IMG/VR virus record: IMGVR_UViG_3300013137_000116
Span: 1 to 21,687 of that record
Length of the DNA stretch: 21,687 bases
Direction: 5' to 3' (one strand)
Source of the DNA: a virus
The position numbers and the translations under genes are program-made. The notes beneath the pieces are model-generated. The model made no database searches. It was not told the origin of the DNA and was given only the letters and a program-made list of their open reading frames with translations. Position 1 is the first letter of the stretch; the number at the start of each line of letters is the position of its first letter. Positions 1 to 6,311 of this stretch are shown here, piece after piece.

Positions 1-438
1 GACATAAAACTCATCCTTATTCGCAAAGACAATCTTATCTTCTTCGGAATCATCATAAATCTCAATATTATTTGTCATTATTTTTAGCACTTCCACAATA
101 TCATCTAGCCTGATGACCTCCTCGTGATACTGTCCTTTTTTATGAGACGTTATAATATACACTTTTTCATTATTAGGTATTCTAAAAAATAATTTTAGCA
201 GATATTCTAACTTGCTTTTCTTTTCGTTAATATGTCCTATCGGAAAAACGTGAATAAGATATTTACCGGGAACGACTATTGCCGTACACCAATATAATTT
301 AGCATAATAATCACCACCATAGCTTAATATACCAACTCCGCTTTCAACAACTTCTGTTGCTGAACTTGCTGTGCCGAAATTTATTCCTGCTTCTAATGGC
401 GAGCAGAGTAGTAGTAGTATTAGTATTAGTATAAACAT
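1..438 (-). CDS. Putative secreted or membrane-anchored protein, C-terminus cut by window edge
   Basis: The reading frame is open from the ATG at 438 to the left edge, giving 146 codons without a stop, so the C-terminus is missing. The N-terminus MFILILILLLLCSPLEAG is a strongly hydrophobic run that looks like a signal peptide or membrane anchor. It lacks the usual Lys/Arg in the n-region, and Cys12 gives at best a poor lipobox. The rest is a mixed soluble protein with an acidic stretch (DDSEEDK) near the cut. An in-frame TAG lies just upstream of the ATG, so no longer start exists. No clear Shine-Dalgarno site is visible, and the gene overlaps the 57-aa zinc-ribbon gene by 13 nt, so translational coupling is likely. 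I do not recognise the family. A cell-envelope role is inference from the signal sequence only. Confidence 0.6.
   Translation of the reverse strand, partial: MFILILILLLLCSPLEAGINFGTASSATEVVESGVGILSYGGDYYAKLYWCTAIVVPGKYLIHVFPIGHINEKKSKLEYLLKLFFRIPNNEKVYIITSHKKGQYHEEVIRLDDIVEVLKIMTNNIEIYDDSEEDKIVFANKDEFYV
407..432. repeat. Short trinucleotide-type repeat in signal-peptide coding region
   Basis: A run of AGT/ATT triplets (agtagtagtagtattagt and onward) encodes the Leu/Ile core of the hydrophobic N-terminus of the gene starting at 438. It also overlaps the stop codon of the upstream 57-aa gene (426-428). A length change here would lengthen or shorten the signal peptide core without breaking the frame. 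Confidence 0.5.
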
Positions 439-599
439 ATTCTAATCATTGGGATATTCTTGCTTAAACATGTCTTACACAGGTACTCATTGCCGTCTTT
501 CGTATAGATGGTCTTACACTCTCTCCGGCATAGATCGCAGATGTAGACCGTATCGTGGCACTTCATTTTCCAGATCTTCTGTTTCTGCTGTTTCTGCAT
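426..599 (-). CDS. 57-aa zinc-ribbon-like small protein
   Basis: An ATG at 599 opens a 57-codon frame ending in TAA at 426-428, preceded by a good Shine-Dalgarno site (GAGGAGAGAAT before the ATG). The protein begins with a Lys/Gln-rich stretch (MQKQQKQKIWKMK). It carries CDLC (residues 21-24) and CKTC (41-44), plus Cys14, Cys28 and Cys55. Two CxxC pairs about 16 residues apart are the usual layout of a zinc ribbon or treble-clef-like knuckle, so it probably binds one zinc and may bind nucleic acid or protein. It lies 9 nt after the HNH gene and overlaps the following gene by 13 nt, so it belongs to the same operon. The exact family is not recognised. Confidence 0.65.
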   Translation of the reverse strand: MQKQQKQKIWKMKCHDTVYICDLCRRECKTIYTKDGNEYLCKTCLSKNIPMIRICLY

Positions 600-608
600 A
601 TTCTCTCC

Positions 609-1037
609 TCACTTAACCCACATGTATCTTTTGTCAACTTTTCTCCATTCCCACTCCCCATCAGGATTGAGGAGCTGTTCGATTCCTTCGTAAGTTTGAT
701 CCTTGGCGATGGTAACGTTGGCAAACGCCTGGAGTTCTCGTTTACGATCTGCTCCTATGACCTTCTCTACAATCTTGTCTTCTAACGGTCCATGCTCATC
801 ATACTGCTGATGACAGTTATGACAGAGACAATGTCCACAACTATCATACTCTTTGTCAATATCGCACATCCCGTGCCACACCATTCCCCACCTCGTAGCT
901 CTGTACCTACGCCCTACAACGTGGGCTGCCTCCATGCGAACTCCCCTGATACCGCAGAACTCACAGGTCCACTTAGCGTTGTCTTTAAGGATCGTAGCCC
1001 AGAGTTCATCAAGCTTGTCTATCTCTCCTCGCTTCAT
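609..1037 (-). CDS. HNH / NinG-like zinc-binding nuclease-family protein
   Basis: This 142-aa protein has the layout of small phage HNH or NinG-type proteins. It has a first CxxC (Cys25, Cys28), then AHVVGRR (His39 in the first catalytic-type motif), then a second cysteine cluster with CxxCxCHNCH (Cys67, Cys70, Cys72, His73, Asn74, Cys75, His76) followed by YDEH (His82). This matches a beta-beta-alpha metal finger with structural zinc ligands. Family knowledge: NinG-type proteins act in phage recombination and HNH proteins cut DNA, so either a structure-specific nuclease or a homing/packaging-type nuclease is possible. The start at 1037 has GGAGAGGTTTAC before the ATG. The gene sits at the end of the replication and recombination operon, which favours a recombination role over packaging, where the HNH gene usually sits beside terminase. 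Confidence 0.75.
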   Translation of the reverse strand: MKRGEIDKLDELWATILKDNAKWTCEFCGIRGVRMEAAHVVGRRYRATRWGMVWHGMCDIDKEYDSCGHCLCHNCHQQYDEHGPLEDKIVEKVIGADRKRELQAFANVTIAKDQTYEGIEQLLNPDGEWEWRKVDKRYMWVK

Positions 1038-1058
1038 GTAAACCTCTCCAACCTCATC

Positions 1059-1610
1059 TTAATCTTCTCCTGAGCCGTAGGGGTCCGCCTTCCGGCTAAT
1101 GATTTTATCCACTTTCTCTGCTTCTTTGTTACTTCGAATGGAAGTCTCTTGTTTTTCACAGAATATTCTCCTTATAGTCTGTAACTTCATCTCTACCACG
1201 GTGAAGTCTTTGAGCTTGTTTTCTATTCTTCTAATCTCCATGCTGTCTTCTTTAGGGCTTAGCCATTTAACTAACTGCTTTAACCATAATGTGTTAGACC
1301 TATTGTTCCTAAAGACTTCTTGACACTGGTTTAAGTAATGCTTAACTTCTTCGTTCTCCCAGTCAAATTCCTGCTTTTGCCTTGGAGTCATGCTATCGTA
1401 GACTTTAAGGCGAACTGGGCGCGGCGGTTCGGTCAACGGTAACAGCCCCTCAAAGTCAGCATAATGAACAGCCCATAAAGCCAAAGCCCTGTCTCTATCT
1501 ACTCCTGGCTCCATATCCAAGACTGTCTTTCTGATCTCTGACTGTGTCTTATCTTTAATACTTTCGAGCCATTTGTTTTTTTCTAAAGTAGTCTTCTGGG
1601 ATTCCACCAT
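1059..1610 (-). CDS. Protein of unknown function downstream of the replication initiator
   Basis: This is a 183-aa charged, mostly helical-looking protein that I do not recognise. I chose ATG 1610 because AAGGAG lies just upstream; a GTG at 1637 would extend it by nine residues (MGCLRCKEI) but overlap the upstream gene even more. With ATG 1610 the overlap with the upstream DnaD-like gene is still 56 nt, unusually long here. Visible features are a Pro-rich stretch (TEPPRPVR), a Lys/Glu-rich C-terminal half likely to be helical, and the tail ADPYGSGED. Its place directly after a replication initiator is where phages often carry a helicase loader, but there is no Walker A motif, so a DnaC-type ATPase is excluded. 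A replisome accessory role is inference from position. Confidence 0.6.
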   Translation of the reverse strand: MVESQKTTLEKNKWLESIKDKTQSEIRKTVLDMEPGVDRDRALALWAVHYADFEGLLPLTEPPRPVRLKVYDSMTPRQKQEFDWENEEVKHYLNQCQEVFRNNRSNTLWLKQLVKWLSPKEDSMEIRRIENKLKDFTVVEMKLQTIRRIFCEKQETSIRSNKEAEKVDKIISRKADPYGSGED

Positions 1611-2214
1611 GATCTCCTTGCACCTCAAACACCCCACGCCAAGACCTCTCTATAGACTGTTCTAACATCTTAACAGCAGTCTCTATAGAATAATCCTTTA
1701 ACTTGTTTATAACAAGGTTCATAGCATGTTCAGTCATCGGTGCTTTTATCTTCTTTCGCATCTCTACGAAAGCGTTGAATGTTCTATCAAGCTTCTCATC
1801 TTCGAATACGCTTATACGCTTATTAGTTATTACTTTATCCTTATCCTTATCCATAACTCTACTGGGGAGAGTTAGCAAAGAGTTCAATAACTCTTCATTA
1901 ACCCTTTCTTTCTCAAGTACTGAAATAACGGAAGCATGTATCCTTGAGTCAGGATTTAGCTTACCGTACTGGAACTCTATGTACTTGGGCAAGAACCACT
2001 TACCTTCATTTATGACCTTGATTCTACCGTTAAAGATAGAGAGGTCTGGTCTGTACCCTGGGAAGAACATATCCACAAGGATCCAGTTAACCTTCCAGAA
2101 GCCTGCGTGGTTGCAGTTATCCAACAGGTACATCCAGAACCCTCTATCTCGCTCAGTGATTTCACAGAACCAAGGATCTGCCCATTTCTCTGAGTCTGTG
2201 AATCGTTTAGCCAT
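1555..2214 (-). CDS. DnaD-like phage replication initiation protein
   Basis: This 219-aa protein has the build of phage replisome organizers. The N-terminal half (about 1-105) has the pattern of the N-terminal winged helix found in these proteins: an aromatic-rich start (FTDSEKWADPWF), a hydrophobic helix (FWMYLLDNCNHAG) and an EGKWFLPKYIEFQYG segment. A Lys/Asp-rich linker (DKDKDK) follows, then a helical C-terminal part ending in SIERSWRGVFEV, the sort of tail seen in DnaD/DnaB-like phage proteins (residues about 180-200). The family's role is to open or mark the origin and recruit the host helicase loader. The start at 2214 is preceded by GAGGAGTTATAAG and lies one base after the SSB-like gene stop. 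The assignment rests on sequence pattern; no origin repeats are obvious inside the gene. Confidence 0.65.
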   Translation of the reverse strand: MAKRFTDSEKWADPWFCEITERDRGFWMYLLDNCNHAGFWKVNWILVDMFFPGYRPDLSIFNGRIKVINEGKWFLPKYIEFQYGKLNPDSRIHASVISVLEKERVNEELLNSLLTLPSRVMDKDKDKVITNKRISVFEDEKLDRTFNAFVEMRKKIKAPMTEHAMNLVINKLKDYSIETAVKMLEQSIERSWRGVFEVQGDHGGIPEDYFRKKQMARKY

Positions 2215-2215
2215 C

Positions 2216-2689
2216 TTATAACTCCTCTTCTTTCCACTCTTTCTTTAAGAAATCAGGGACATCTTCTTCGCCAGTAAGAGTAATAACATCCTGTGTTTCA
2301 TCCCTTGAGAACTGGACAATCTCGTTCTTGGGGTCTCCTGATGGAGTAGTAGACTGGACATTTCTCCAGTAGGTAAGACGACCTACGCAAGCTTGGCAGA
2401 TCCTGTCATAGACAGGACTGCTGGTATCTACTTTAAGCTTGGTAACATCAACACCGCATCCGAAGATAAGGTTAGCAATCTTCCATAAAGACTTGTCTGT
2501 TAGATAGGTGTGAATAATAATGCTGCGCCCTGCATGCTCTTCTGGGCTCACAATGTTAGCTCTCCAACGGATCTGTGGGGTACCTGTAGAAGCTGTAACC
2601 CTTTCGAAGTGATTAATCCTGACCTTATAAGTTCCATCTGGGTAGATGGGGTTCTGCCTTGTTTCTTTCCCAAAGTCGCACATAGTCAT
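2216..2689 (-). CDS. DUF669-like protein, putative phage ssDNA-binding protein
   Basis: This 157-aa protein begins with a loop (MTMCDFGKETRQ) and then the pattern PDGTYKVRINHFERV followed by PQIRWRANIVSPEEHAGR. It continues into a segment with TDKSLWKIANLIFGCGVDV. These are hallmarks of DUF669, a family that sits next to Sak4 or other recombinase genes in many phages and is thought to be an OB-fold-like ssDNA-binding partner. The C-terminus is acidic (EEDVPDFLKKEWKEEEL), like the tails by which SSB proteins recruit partners. The start ATG overlaps the stop of the preceding small gene (TAATG), and AAGGAG sits in the last codons of that gene. The family assignment is from memory of the pattern; ssDNA binding is family knowledge plus neighbourhood. 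Confidence 0.65.
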   Translation of the reverse strand: MTMCDFGKETRQNPIYPDGTYKVRINHFERVTASTGTPQIRWRANIVSPEEHAGRSIIIHTYLTDKSLWKIANLIFGCGVDVTKLKVDTSSPVYDRICQACVGRLTYWRNVQSTTPSGDPKNEIVQFSRDETQDVITLTGEEDVPDFLKKEWKEEEL

Positions 2690-2910
2690 TATTTTATCTC
2701 CTTTAGTTTCATAATAAGTTTATCTTTCCACTCTTTATCACAATCTTTAATACCAGCCATATACCCCCTAAGATAAGGGTCCTCTGTATCAGGCATCTCC
2801 ACATTATCAAGAGCATACGTAATAAGCTCTTTAAGGAGATCCTCTGCACAGATAAGACCATTATCAAATATAGGGGTGGGGGTGGTGAAAGCTACATTCC
2901 AATCTGCCAT
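2689..2910 (-). CDS. 73-aa protein of unknown function between Sak4-like and SSB-like genes
   Basis: A short acidic protein (MADWNVAFTT at the N-terminus, CDKEWKDKLIMKLKEIK at the C-terminus) with a central DPYLRGYMAGIKDC segment. I chose ATG 2910 over the GTG at 2916: AAGGAG lies five bases before it, and the preceding Sak4-like stop TGA at 2913-2915 leaves a 2-nt gap. It ends by overlapping the SSB-like start by one base. Its place between recombinase and SSB-like genes suggests an accessory to that pair, but no motif identifies it. Confidence 0.55.
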   Translation of the reverse strand: MADWNVAFTTPTPIFDNGLICAEDLLKELITYALDNVEMPDTEDPYLRGYMAGIKDCDKEWKDKLIMKLKEIK

Positions 2911-2912
2911 AC

Positions 2913-3632
2913 TCACTCCTTGTAATTATAAGACTTAATCTTTTGAATTAGCGCCAGTAAGTCTGGGGGCTCTCCAGAGTCTACGCCCTTGAACTGGCAT
3001 TTAGTCAGGTATTGGTCTGATGGTCCTAATCTGATCCACCGCTTTCCTGACTTCTCGTACACCTCCAGATGACCTACGACATCAACGATACCACTGGCTC
3101 TCTTCGCAAGCTGTGGTCCAAGCATAGGGCATATCTGGGTCTTGACATAGCCATCACTACGCTGGATATCATAGACAGCTTCCCAAGCATTGAAGATAAC
3201 ATTGATACCATAGGAGACAAGATCTCTCCAGTTATAGACTATGTCTATCATCTTAAAGGCAATGTCTCCATGCTCTTTAACCTCTGGGAACTCTTTCTTT
3301 CTTGTCTCTACGAACTGATGCAACAGAGACTGCGTCAGCTCACTAAGGTTATCAATGACCACATGCTTAAACGGGAACTTCTTTGTCCTGAAGTCCAGAT
3401 ACAACTCATCCATAATTTTATCGATCTTCCTGCCATTCAACACTGCCTTCTTAACATCAAAGAGATTTATCCCTTTGCCGAGGAGGGGTCCAATACCAGC
3501 CTCGGTGTTGATGACAAGAGTATCTTCAAGAGGAAGAGTCGTAGCCAGCGTCGTCTTGCCAACGCCAGGGTCTCCGTAGATGATGAGGCTAATGCCTCGC
3601 TCTAACTTATTTGGAGATTTCTCGATTTCCAT
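2913..3632 (-). CDS. Sak4-like RecA-fold ATPase (phage recombinase / single-strand annealing)
   Basis: This 239-aa protein shows a clear P-loop near the N-terminus, GDPGVGKTT (residues 20-28), after SLIIY. A Walker B-type strand follows at HVVID (90-94) with Asn95 and Glu98 after it. VIFNAWEAV around 155-163 is a later core strand of the RecA-like fold, and ICPMLGPQLAKRASGIVDVV follows. This is the AAA_24 / phage nucleotide-binding protein layout shared with Sak4 recombinases, which are shortened RecA/Rad51 relatives that anneal ssDNA with help from a partner SSB. The length (about 230-250 aa) fits. ATG 3632 has GGAGGCTGAAGA before it. A DUF669-like gene two genes downstream and a PD-(D/E)XK nuclease upstream support a recombination module. 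Confidence 0.8.
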   Translation of the reverse strand: MEIEKSPNKLERGISLIIYGDPGVGKTTLATTLPLEDTLVINTEAGIGPLLGKGINLFDVKKAVLNGRKIDKIMDELYLDFRTKKFPFKHVVIDNLSELTQSLLHQFVETRKKEFPEVKEHGDIAFKMIDIVYNWRDLVSYGINVIFNAWEAVYDIQRSDGYVKTQICPMLGPQLAKRASGIVDVVGHLEVYEKSGKRWIRLGPSDQYLTKCQFKGVDSGEPPDLLALIQKIKSYNYKE

Positions 3633-3643
3633 TCTTCAGCCTC

Positions 3644-3865
3644 CTAAACTTGAAAGAGATAATCTTTCAGGGTTCTGTAGTTATCAGAGAAGTCCTTCGC
3701 TCTGACTGTTTCATTGTTATAGAAGTCCATTGAAAGCTTCTTTACTTCTTTCGAGTCCTTGAATAACAATGTTGTCTTCTTGCCTTCTTTCCTCTTCCCC
3801 TCAAGCTTACATCCATTAGCCATCAGGAAAGAGGCTTCCCAAATAGACTGTGTTTCATGGTTCAT
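3644..3865 (-). CDS. DUF5659-like small protein
   Basis: A 73-aa protein with SIWEASFLMANGCKLEG, then a strand segment TTLLFKD, then SMDFYNNETVRAKDFSDNYRTLKDYL. The order (hydrophobic helix with a Gly turn, a basic hairpin ending in FKD, then a helix with FSDNYRTLK) resembles DUF5659 proteins, small proteins of unknown function common in phages and mobile elements. ATG 3865 has a strong AGGAGGAATAA before it. Its stop is TAG (3644-3646), and that stop is built into the Shine-Dalgarno site of the Sak4-like gene (TTTAGGAGG). The family link is by pattern only. Confidence 0.55.
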   Translation of the reverse strand: MNHETQSIWEASFLMANGCKLEGKRKEGKKTTLLFKDSKEVKKLSMDFYNNETVRAKDFSDNYRTLKDYLFQV

Positions 3866-4240
3866 TTATTCCTCCTGATGGGTAAGCAACATTGTGCTAT
3901 GGGTATTATCAACGATCTTCTTCATCTCAAGAGATACTGCAGGTGTGCAAGAAGCTATTATAGGGAGAACATTAGCTATCTCACCTTTCGCGTGGCGGCA
4001 GACTAACTTCGTATGGTAAAGATAATCCCCGGCAGTAGGTCTAAGAGTATAGCCCTTATGACCTGTGATAATGTTCCAACCGCTATTCCTCGCAGATCTT
4101 ATATGGACAGCTCCTCTTGTGCACTGTCCGTTAAACAAGATAGAAGCAATCTCCTCTAACCTCCAGTATCTTTTTCTCTTGGACATCATGAGCTTTACGA
4201 CTTTGTTAACAACGCTGGTCTTCTTTTTGTTTCTACGCAT
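3866..4240 (-). CDS. Winged-helix-like DNA-binding protein
   Basis: This 124-aa protein starts very basic (MRRNKKKTSVVNKVVKLMMSKRKR). It then shows a likely winged helix: YWRLEEIASIL (25-35), a turn, CTRGAVHIRSARNSGW (40-55) as the recognition helix, and a wing NIITGHKGYTLRP (56-68). Such proteins in phage replication operons act as regulators or as replication accessory DNA binders. ATG 4240 has AGGAG seven bases upstream; it lies inside the end of the ParB-like gene, with a 46-nt overlap. A later start at 4189 or 4186 would remove the overlap but lacks a good ribosome site and drops the basic leader. The stop abuts the DUF5659-like start. Confidence 0.6.
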   Translation of the reverse strand: MRRNKKKTSVVNKVVKLMMSKRKRYWRLEEIASILFNGQCTRGAVHIRSARNSGWNIITGHKGYTLRPTAGDYLYHTKLVCRHAKGEIANVLPIIASCTPAVSLEMKKIVDNTHSTMLLTHQEE

Positions 4241-5160
4241 ATCGTTTCTCCTGCTAAGTGTTGTTTAAGGTGTTTAATGAGGTTATTCTCGACAGCTACC
4301 ATTACTGCCTGTTCTTTAGAAGTAAAAAGTTTCAAAGGGTTCTTCTTTAGAAGCTTAATGAGGTAGTCGCAGTTAAGGACTATCTCCTGCCCTTCGAAGT
4401 TCTTCGTTACTTCATCTACCTTATCGTTGTCTATCTTTCTCCTTTCTATCTTTAATGGTTCCTTCCTCTCGATATTCCTGACAAGATTCTCTGTTTCTCT
4501 TGTATTGAGTTCATTGTCCTTAACAAACTTGGCAAGAGCTTCTTGCCTTTTATGGTCTGGTATTCTGGCTATTGCTTCAGCATGAGAAACTGTTATCTTT
4601 TCTTTTCCCCGCAATGTTCCTCCTGCGTCAGAAGCGTTAACCATCTCATGCTGAATCTTTGGGCTGAGACTGCCGTGAATCTTTAAGTATCCAGCAACCT
4701 TGCTCTTGCTCCAGTTCTTTTCTCCGAGAAATTCAGAGATTTGCCTGCACCCAATCCCTTGGTCTCCTCTAACATGAGGTCTGTGTCCACCGTCTGGACG
4801 CAGATGATTTTCAAGGAATCTCTTCACAGCCAACACTTGGTCCACCTGATAGATGGCATACTCTTCGTTTTGCATGCAGTTCTCATTGCCGAGAATGCGG
4901 AGCATGTTCTCATCAGATAGATCTTTGACTGGGATATCTGCGACATAATCGATGCCGAGGACTTCTTTGGCAGCCTGAAGCCTGTGGTGACCGTAGGCGA
5001 TTTGGTAGGTTCCATTGACTTTCCTGCAAATAATATTGTCCCAGAAGCCATCTTTCTCGATGGACTCCTTAAGAAGGACAACCTTCTCTTTGTTCAGCTT
5101 ACCCCCGTTGATCTCTTTCTTAAAGGGATTAGGCTGAAGGTCTTTTAACTTTATCTTCAT
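4195..5160 (-). CDS. ParB/Spo0J-like protein with N-terminal ParB domain and HTH
   Basis: The 321-aa protein opens with KIKLKDLQPNPF, a classic ParB N-domain start. It has SIEKDGFWDNIICRK, then YGHHRLQAAKEV (GHHR at 57-60, the nucleotide-binding box) and NENCMQNEEY (92-101). A helix-turn-helix follows (RQISEFLGEKNWSKSKVAGYLKI, about 139-161). The remainder is charged and helical. Family knowledge: ParB proteins are CTP-dependent clamps or, in phages and plasmids, DNA-binding nucleases and regulators. No ParA-like ATPase is in the window, so a DNA-processing or regulatory role is more likely than partition. ATG 5160 has AGGAGG four bases upstream. It lies in the recombination operon between a coiled-coil protein and a winged-helix protein. 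Confidence 0.82.
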   Translation of the reverse strand: MKIKLKDLQPNPFKKEINGGKLNKEKVVLLKESIEKDGFWDNIICRKVNGTYQIAYGHHRLQAAKEVLGIDYVADIPVKDLSDENMLRILGNENCMQNEEYAIYQVDQVLAVKRFLENHLRPDGGHRPHVRGDQGIGCRQISEFLGEKNWSKSKVAGYLKIHGSLSPKIQHEMVNASDAGGTLRGKEKITVSHAEAIARIPDHKRQEALAKFVKDNELNTRETENLVRNIERKEPLKIERRKIDNDKVDEVTKNFEGQEIVLNCDYLIKLLKKNPLKLFTSKEQAVMVAVENNLIKHLKQHLAGETICVETKRRPALLTKS

Positions 5161-5167
5161 TTTCCTC

Positions 5168-5422
5168 CTATCCGGTAAACCTTCCTGCTTTATACCATTT
5201 GCGGTTCTCTTCTGCTAATGTTCCAACGATCTTGGTAAGCTCTTTGATAGCTTCGGTGTTCCCATCAATCAGCTTCTCAACAAGCTCATCAATCTTCTCA
5301 AGCTCATCAAGTTTCTTCCCGACGGTATCAAACGTATCGTTAATCAGCTTCTCAAGCTCATCCAGCTTCTTGCCGACGGTATCAAACGTATCGTCGTAAT
5401 CTGGTTCAGGTACTTGCGTCAT
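5168..5422 (-). CDS. Small coiled-coil protein with duplicated 18-residue unit
   Basis: The 84-aa protein is almost entirely a predicted amphipathic helix. The unit DTFDTVGKKLDELEK occurs twice (residues 11-25 and 29-43), offset by 18 residues, and a degenerate third piece (IDELVEKLID) follows. The rest (AIKELTKIVGTLAEENRKWYK) continues the coil. This points to a self-associating coiled coil, perhaps a linker or scaffold in the replication machinery; no enzyme motif is present. The start is ATG 5422, not the GTG at 5431, because the GTG lies inside an almost perfect anti-16S sequence (AAGGAGGTGAT) that serves the ATG. The gene overlaps the end of the nuclease gene by 17 nt. Confidence 0.65.
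   Translation of the reverse strand: MTQVPEPDYDDTFDTVGKKLDELEKLINDTFDTVGKKLDELEKIDELVEKLIDGNTEAIKELTKIVGTLAEENRKWYKAGRFTG
5295..5394 (-). repeat. Tandem 46-nt direct repeat, period 54 nt
   Basis: Copy A at 5295-5340 and copy B at 5349-5394 differ at only three of 46 positions. The 54-nt period equals 18 codons and keeps frame, so it encodes the duplicated DTFDTVGKKLDELEK unit. A shorter related piece (cttctcaacaagctcatcaa) lies at about 5272-5291. The few differences point to a recent in-frame duplication. Confidence 0.85.
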
Positions 5423-6311
5423 CTGTATCACCTCCTTTATTCATTCTTGGTTCCTTTGAATAGTAAAGATCCAGCGTGAGTTGGTCTGGTTGATTTTGAA
5501 AGCATATCTTGGCATAAGTGCATTCGGTGTTAAAGTTCCAGCACTGGTCAGGGTTTCTGTACCACTCGTGAGTCTTACAACGGTTCAAGATATCTTTAGC
5601 CGTCTTCTTCAAGTCCTCCTCGTAGATGCCAAGTTCCTCGTCGTTGCGATAAGTAAAATGTCTTTTAAAGTAAAGCTCTGGTCTTGCCTTGTAGTCTGCC
5701 ATAATGCGGTAGCCGAAAGCGTGCATGTCGTCAGTGACCGTCTTTCTTAATAAAGGCTTCTTGATGAAGTCGTACATGACCCCGACCACCGGGTGACCAA
5801 GCTTCCGCATTGCCCAGATGTAGCCCGTGGCTTGGGGCGAGGTCTTCGCCCTGCGCTCGAACTGGGAGAAGGAAAGGCTTGTGGTCTTAATTTCTCTGAC
5901 CCATAGCCTATTTTCCTTGTCCTTAACCAAGCCATCAATCTTTCCTACAAAGTAGACCTGGGGAATTACAAGAACCCTGAACTCCATCTCAGGCTTGACC
6001 TCAAGGAAGTTATCCAAAGAAGAAGGGAAGTTGTGCCACATGCCAAGAGCCGTGTACTTTGCCAGCACTGCGTCCTCTGCTTCTGACGGAGAACACTTAG
6101 AGATCTCTTCATCCATCTGCTTTCTGATGTAGTCGATGATATCAGCGTTAGAAAACTTGCTGTAGAACATTTCAAAGCAGGTGTGGACGAGTGAACCGAG
6201 AGTGATCTGATGAGACTTGTGAAAGGGGATGTATCCGTCGATGTAATGCCACTTGTACTTCATGGGGCAACCACGATAAGTCGAAGCGGAGGAAGAAGAT
6301 ATTTCCAGCAT
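5406..6311 (-). CDS. PD-(D/E)XK nuclease of the Cas4/AddB-like (PDDEXK_1) family with four-cysteine cluster
   Basis: The 301-aa protein starts SSSSASTYRGCPMKYKW, the N-terminal motif of this family with Cys15. GSLVH (39-43) and EMEFR (108-112) come next, then GKIDG (Asp126), VREIKT (Glu140 and Lys142 of the E-x-K motif) and QATGY (Gln160, Tyr164; the Q-x3-Y motif). Near the C-terminus come Cys257, Cys264 and Cys270, spaced x6 and x5. One N-terminal and three C-terminal cysteines are how Cas4 and AddB hold a 4Fe-4S cluster that pins the nuclease domain. Expected role: exonuclease or endonuclease end-processing for recombination or replication. ATG 6311 follows AGAGG and directly abuts the stop of the small upstream ORF. 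It is the first large gene after the promoter at 6510-6537, with Sak4-like and SSB-like genes downstream. Confidence 0.85.
   Translation of the reverse strand: MLEISSSSASTYRGCPMKYKWHYIDGYIPFHKSHQITLGSLVHTCFEMFYSKFSNADIIDYIRKQMDEEISKCSPSEAEDAVLAKYTALGMWHNFPSSLDNFLEVKPEMEFRVLVIPQVYFVGKIDGLVKDKENRLWVREIKTTSLSFSQFERRAKTSPQATGYIWAMRKLGHPVVGVMYDFIKKPLLRKTVTDDMHAFGYRIMADYKARPELYFKRHFTYRNDEELGIYEEDLKKTAKDILNRCKTHEWYRNPDQCWNFNTECTYAKICFQNQPDQLTLDLYYSKEPRMNKGGDTDDAST
5427..5437 (-). promoter_or_regulatory. Extended Shine-Dalgarno site, AAGGAGGTGAT
   Basis: On the minus strand this reads AAGGAGGTGAT, almost the full complement of the 3' end of bacterial 16S rRNA, with ACAG between it and the ATG at 5422. 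It lies inside the end of the nuclease coding region. It decides the start of the coiled-coil gene and suggests that this small protein is made in high amounts. Confidence 0.75.

Noticed and set aside
625-660. TTGACA match on the minus strand near 631-636
   Set aside because: It lies inside the end of the HNH gene and has no acceptable -10 hexamer at 15-19 bases downstream.
1611-1637. GTG start extending the unknown gene by MGCLRCKEI
   Set aside because: No ribosome site precedes the GTG, it lengthens the overlap, and AAGGAG lies directly before ATG 1610.
1703-2221. 172-codon plus-strand open frame opposite the DnaD-like gene, and other plus-strand frames such as 3069-3605, 9039-9398 and 17888-18235
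   Set aside because: They lie wholly opposite convincing minus-strand genes, lack good ribosome sites, have low-quality composition (runs of Ser/Leu/Ile/Arg) and no recognisable motifs.
4824-5081. 85-codon minus-strand frame inside the ParB-like gene; also the minus-strand frames at 5747-5938, 5966-6175, 8066-8365 and 16987-17190
   Set aside because: All are alternate frames within well-supported genes with Ser/Leu/Arg-rich shadow composition.
4195-5160. Plasmid-style ParABS partition system around the ParB-like gene
   Set aside because: No ParA-type ATPase and no clustered parS-like inverted repeats were seen; the neighbours are recombination genes.
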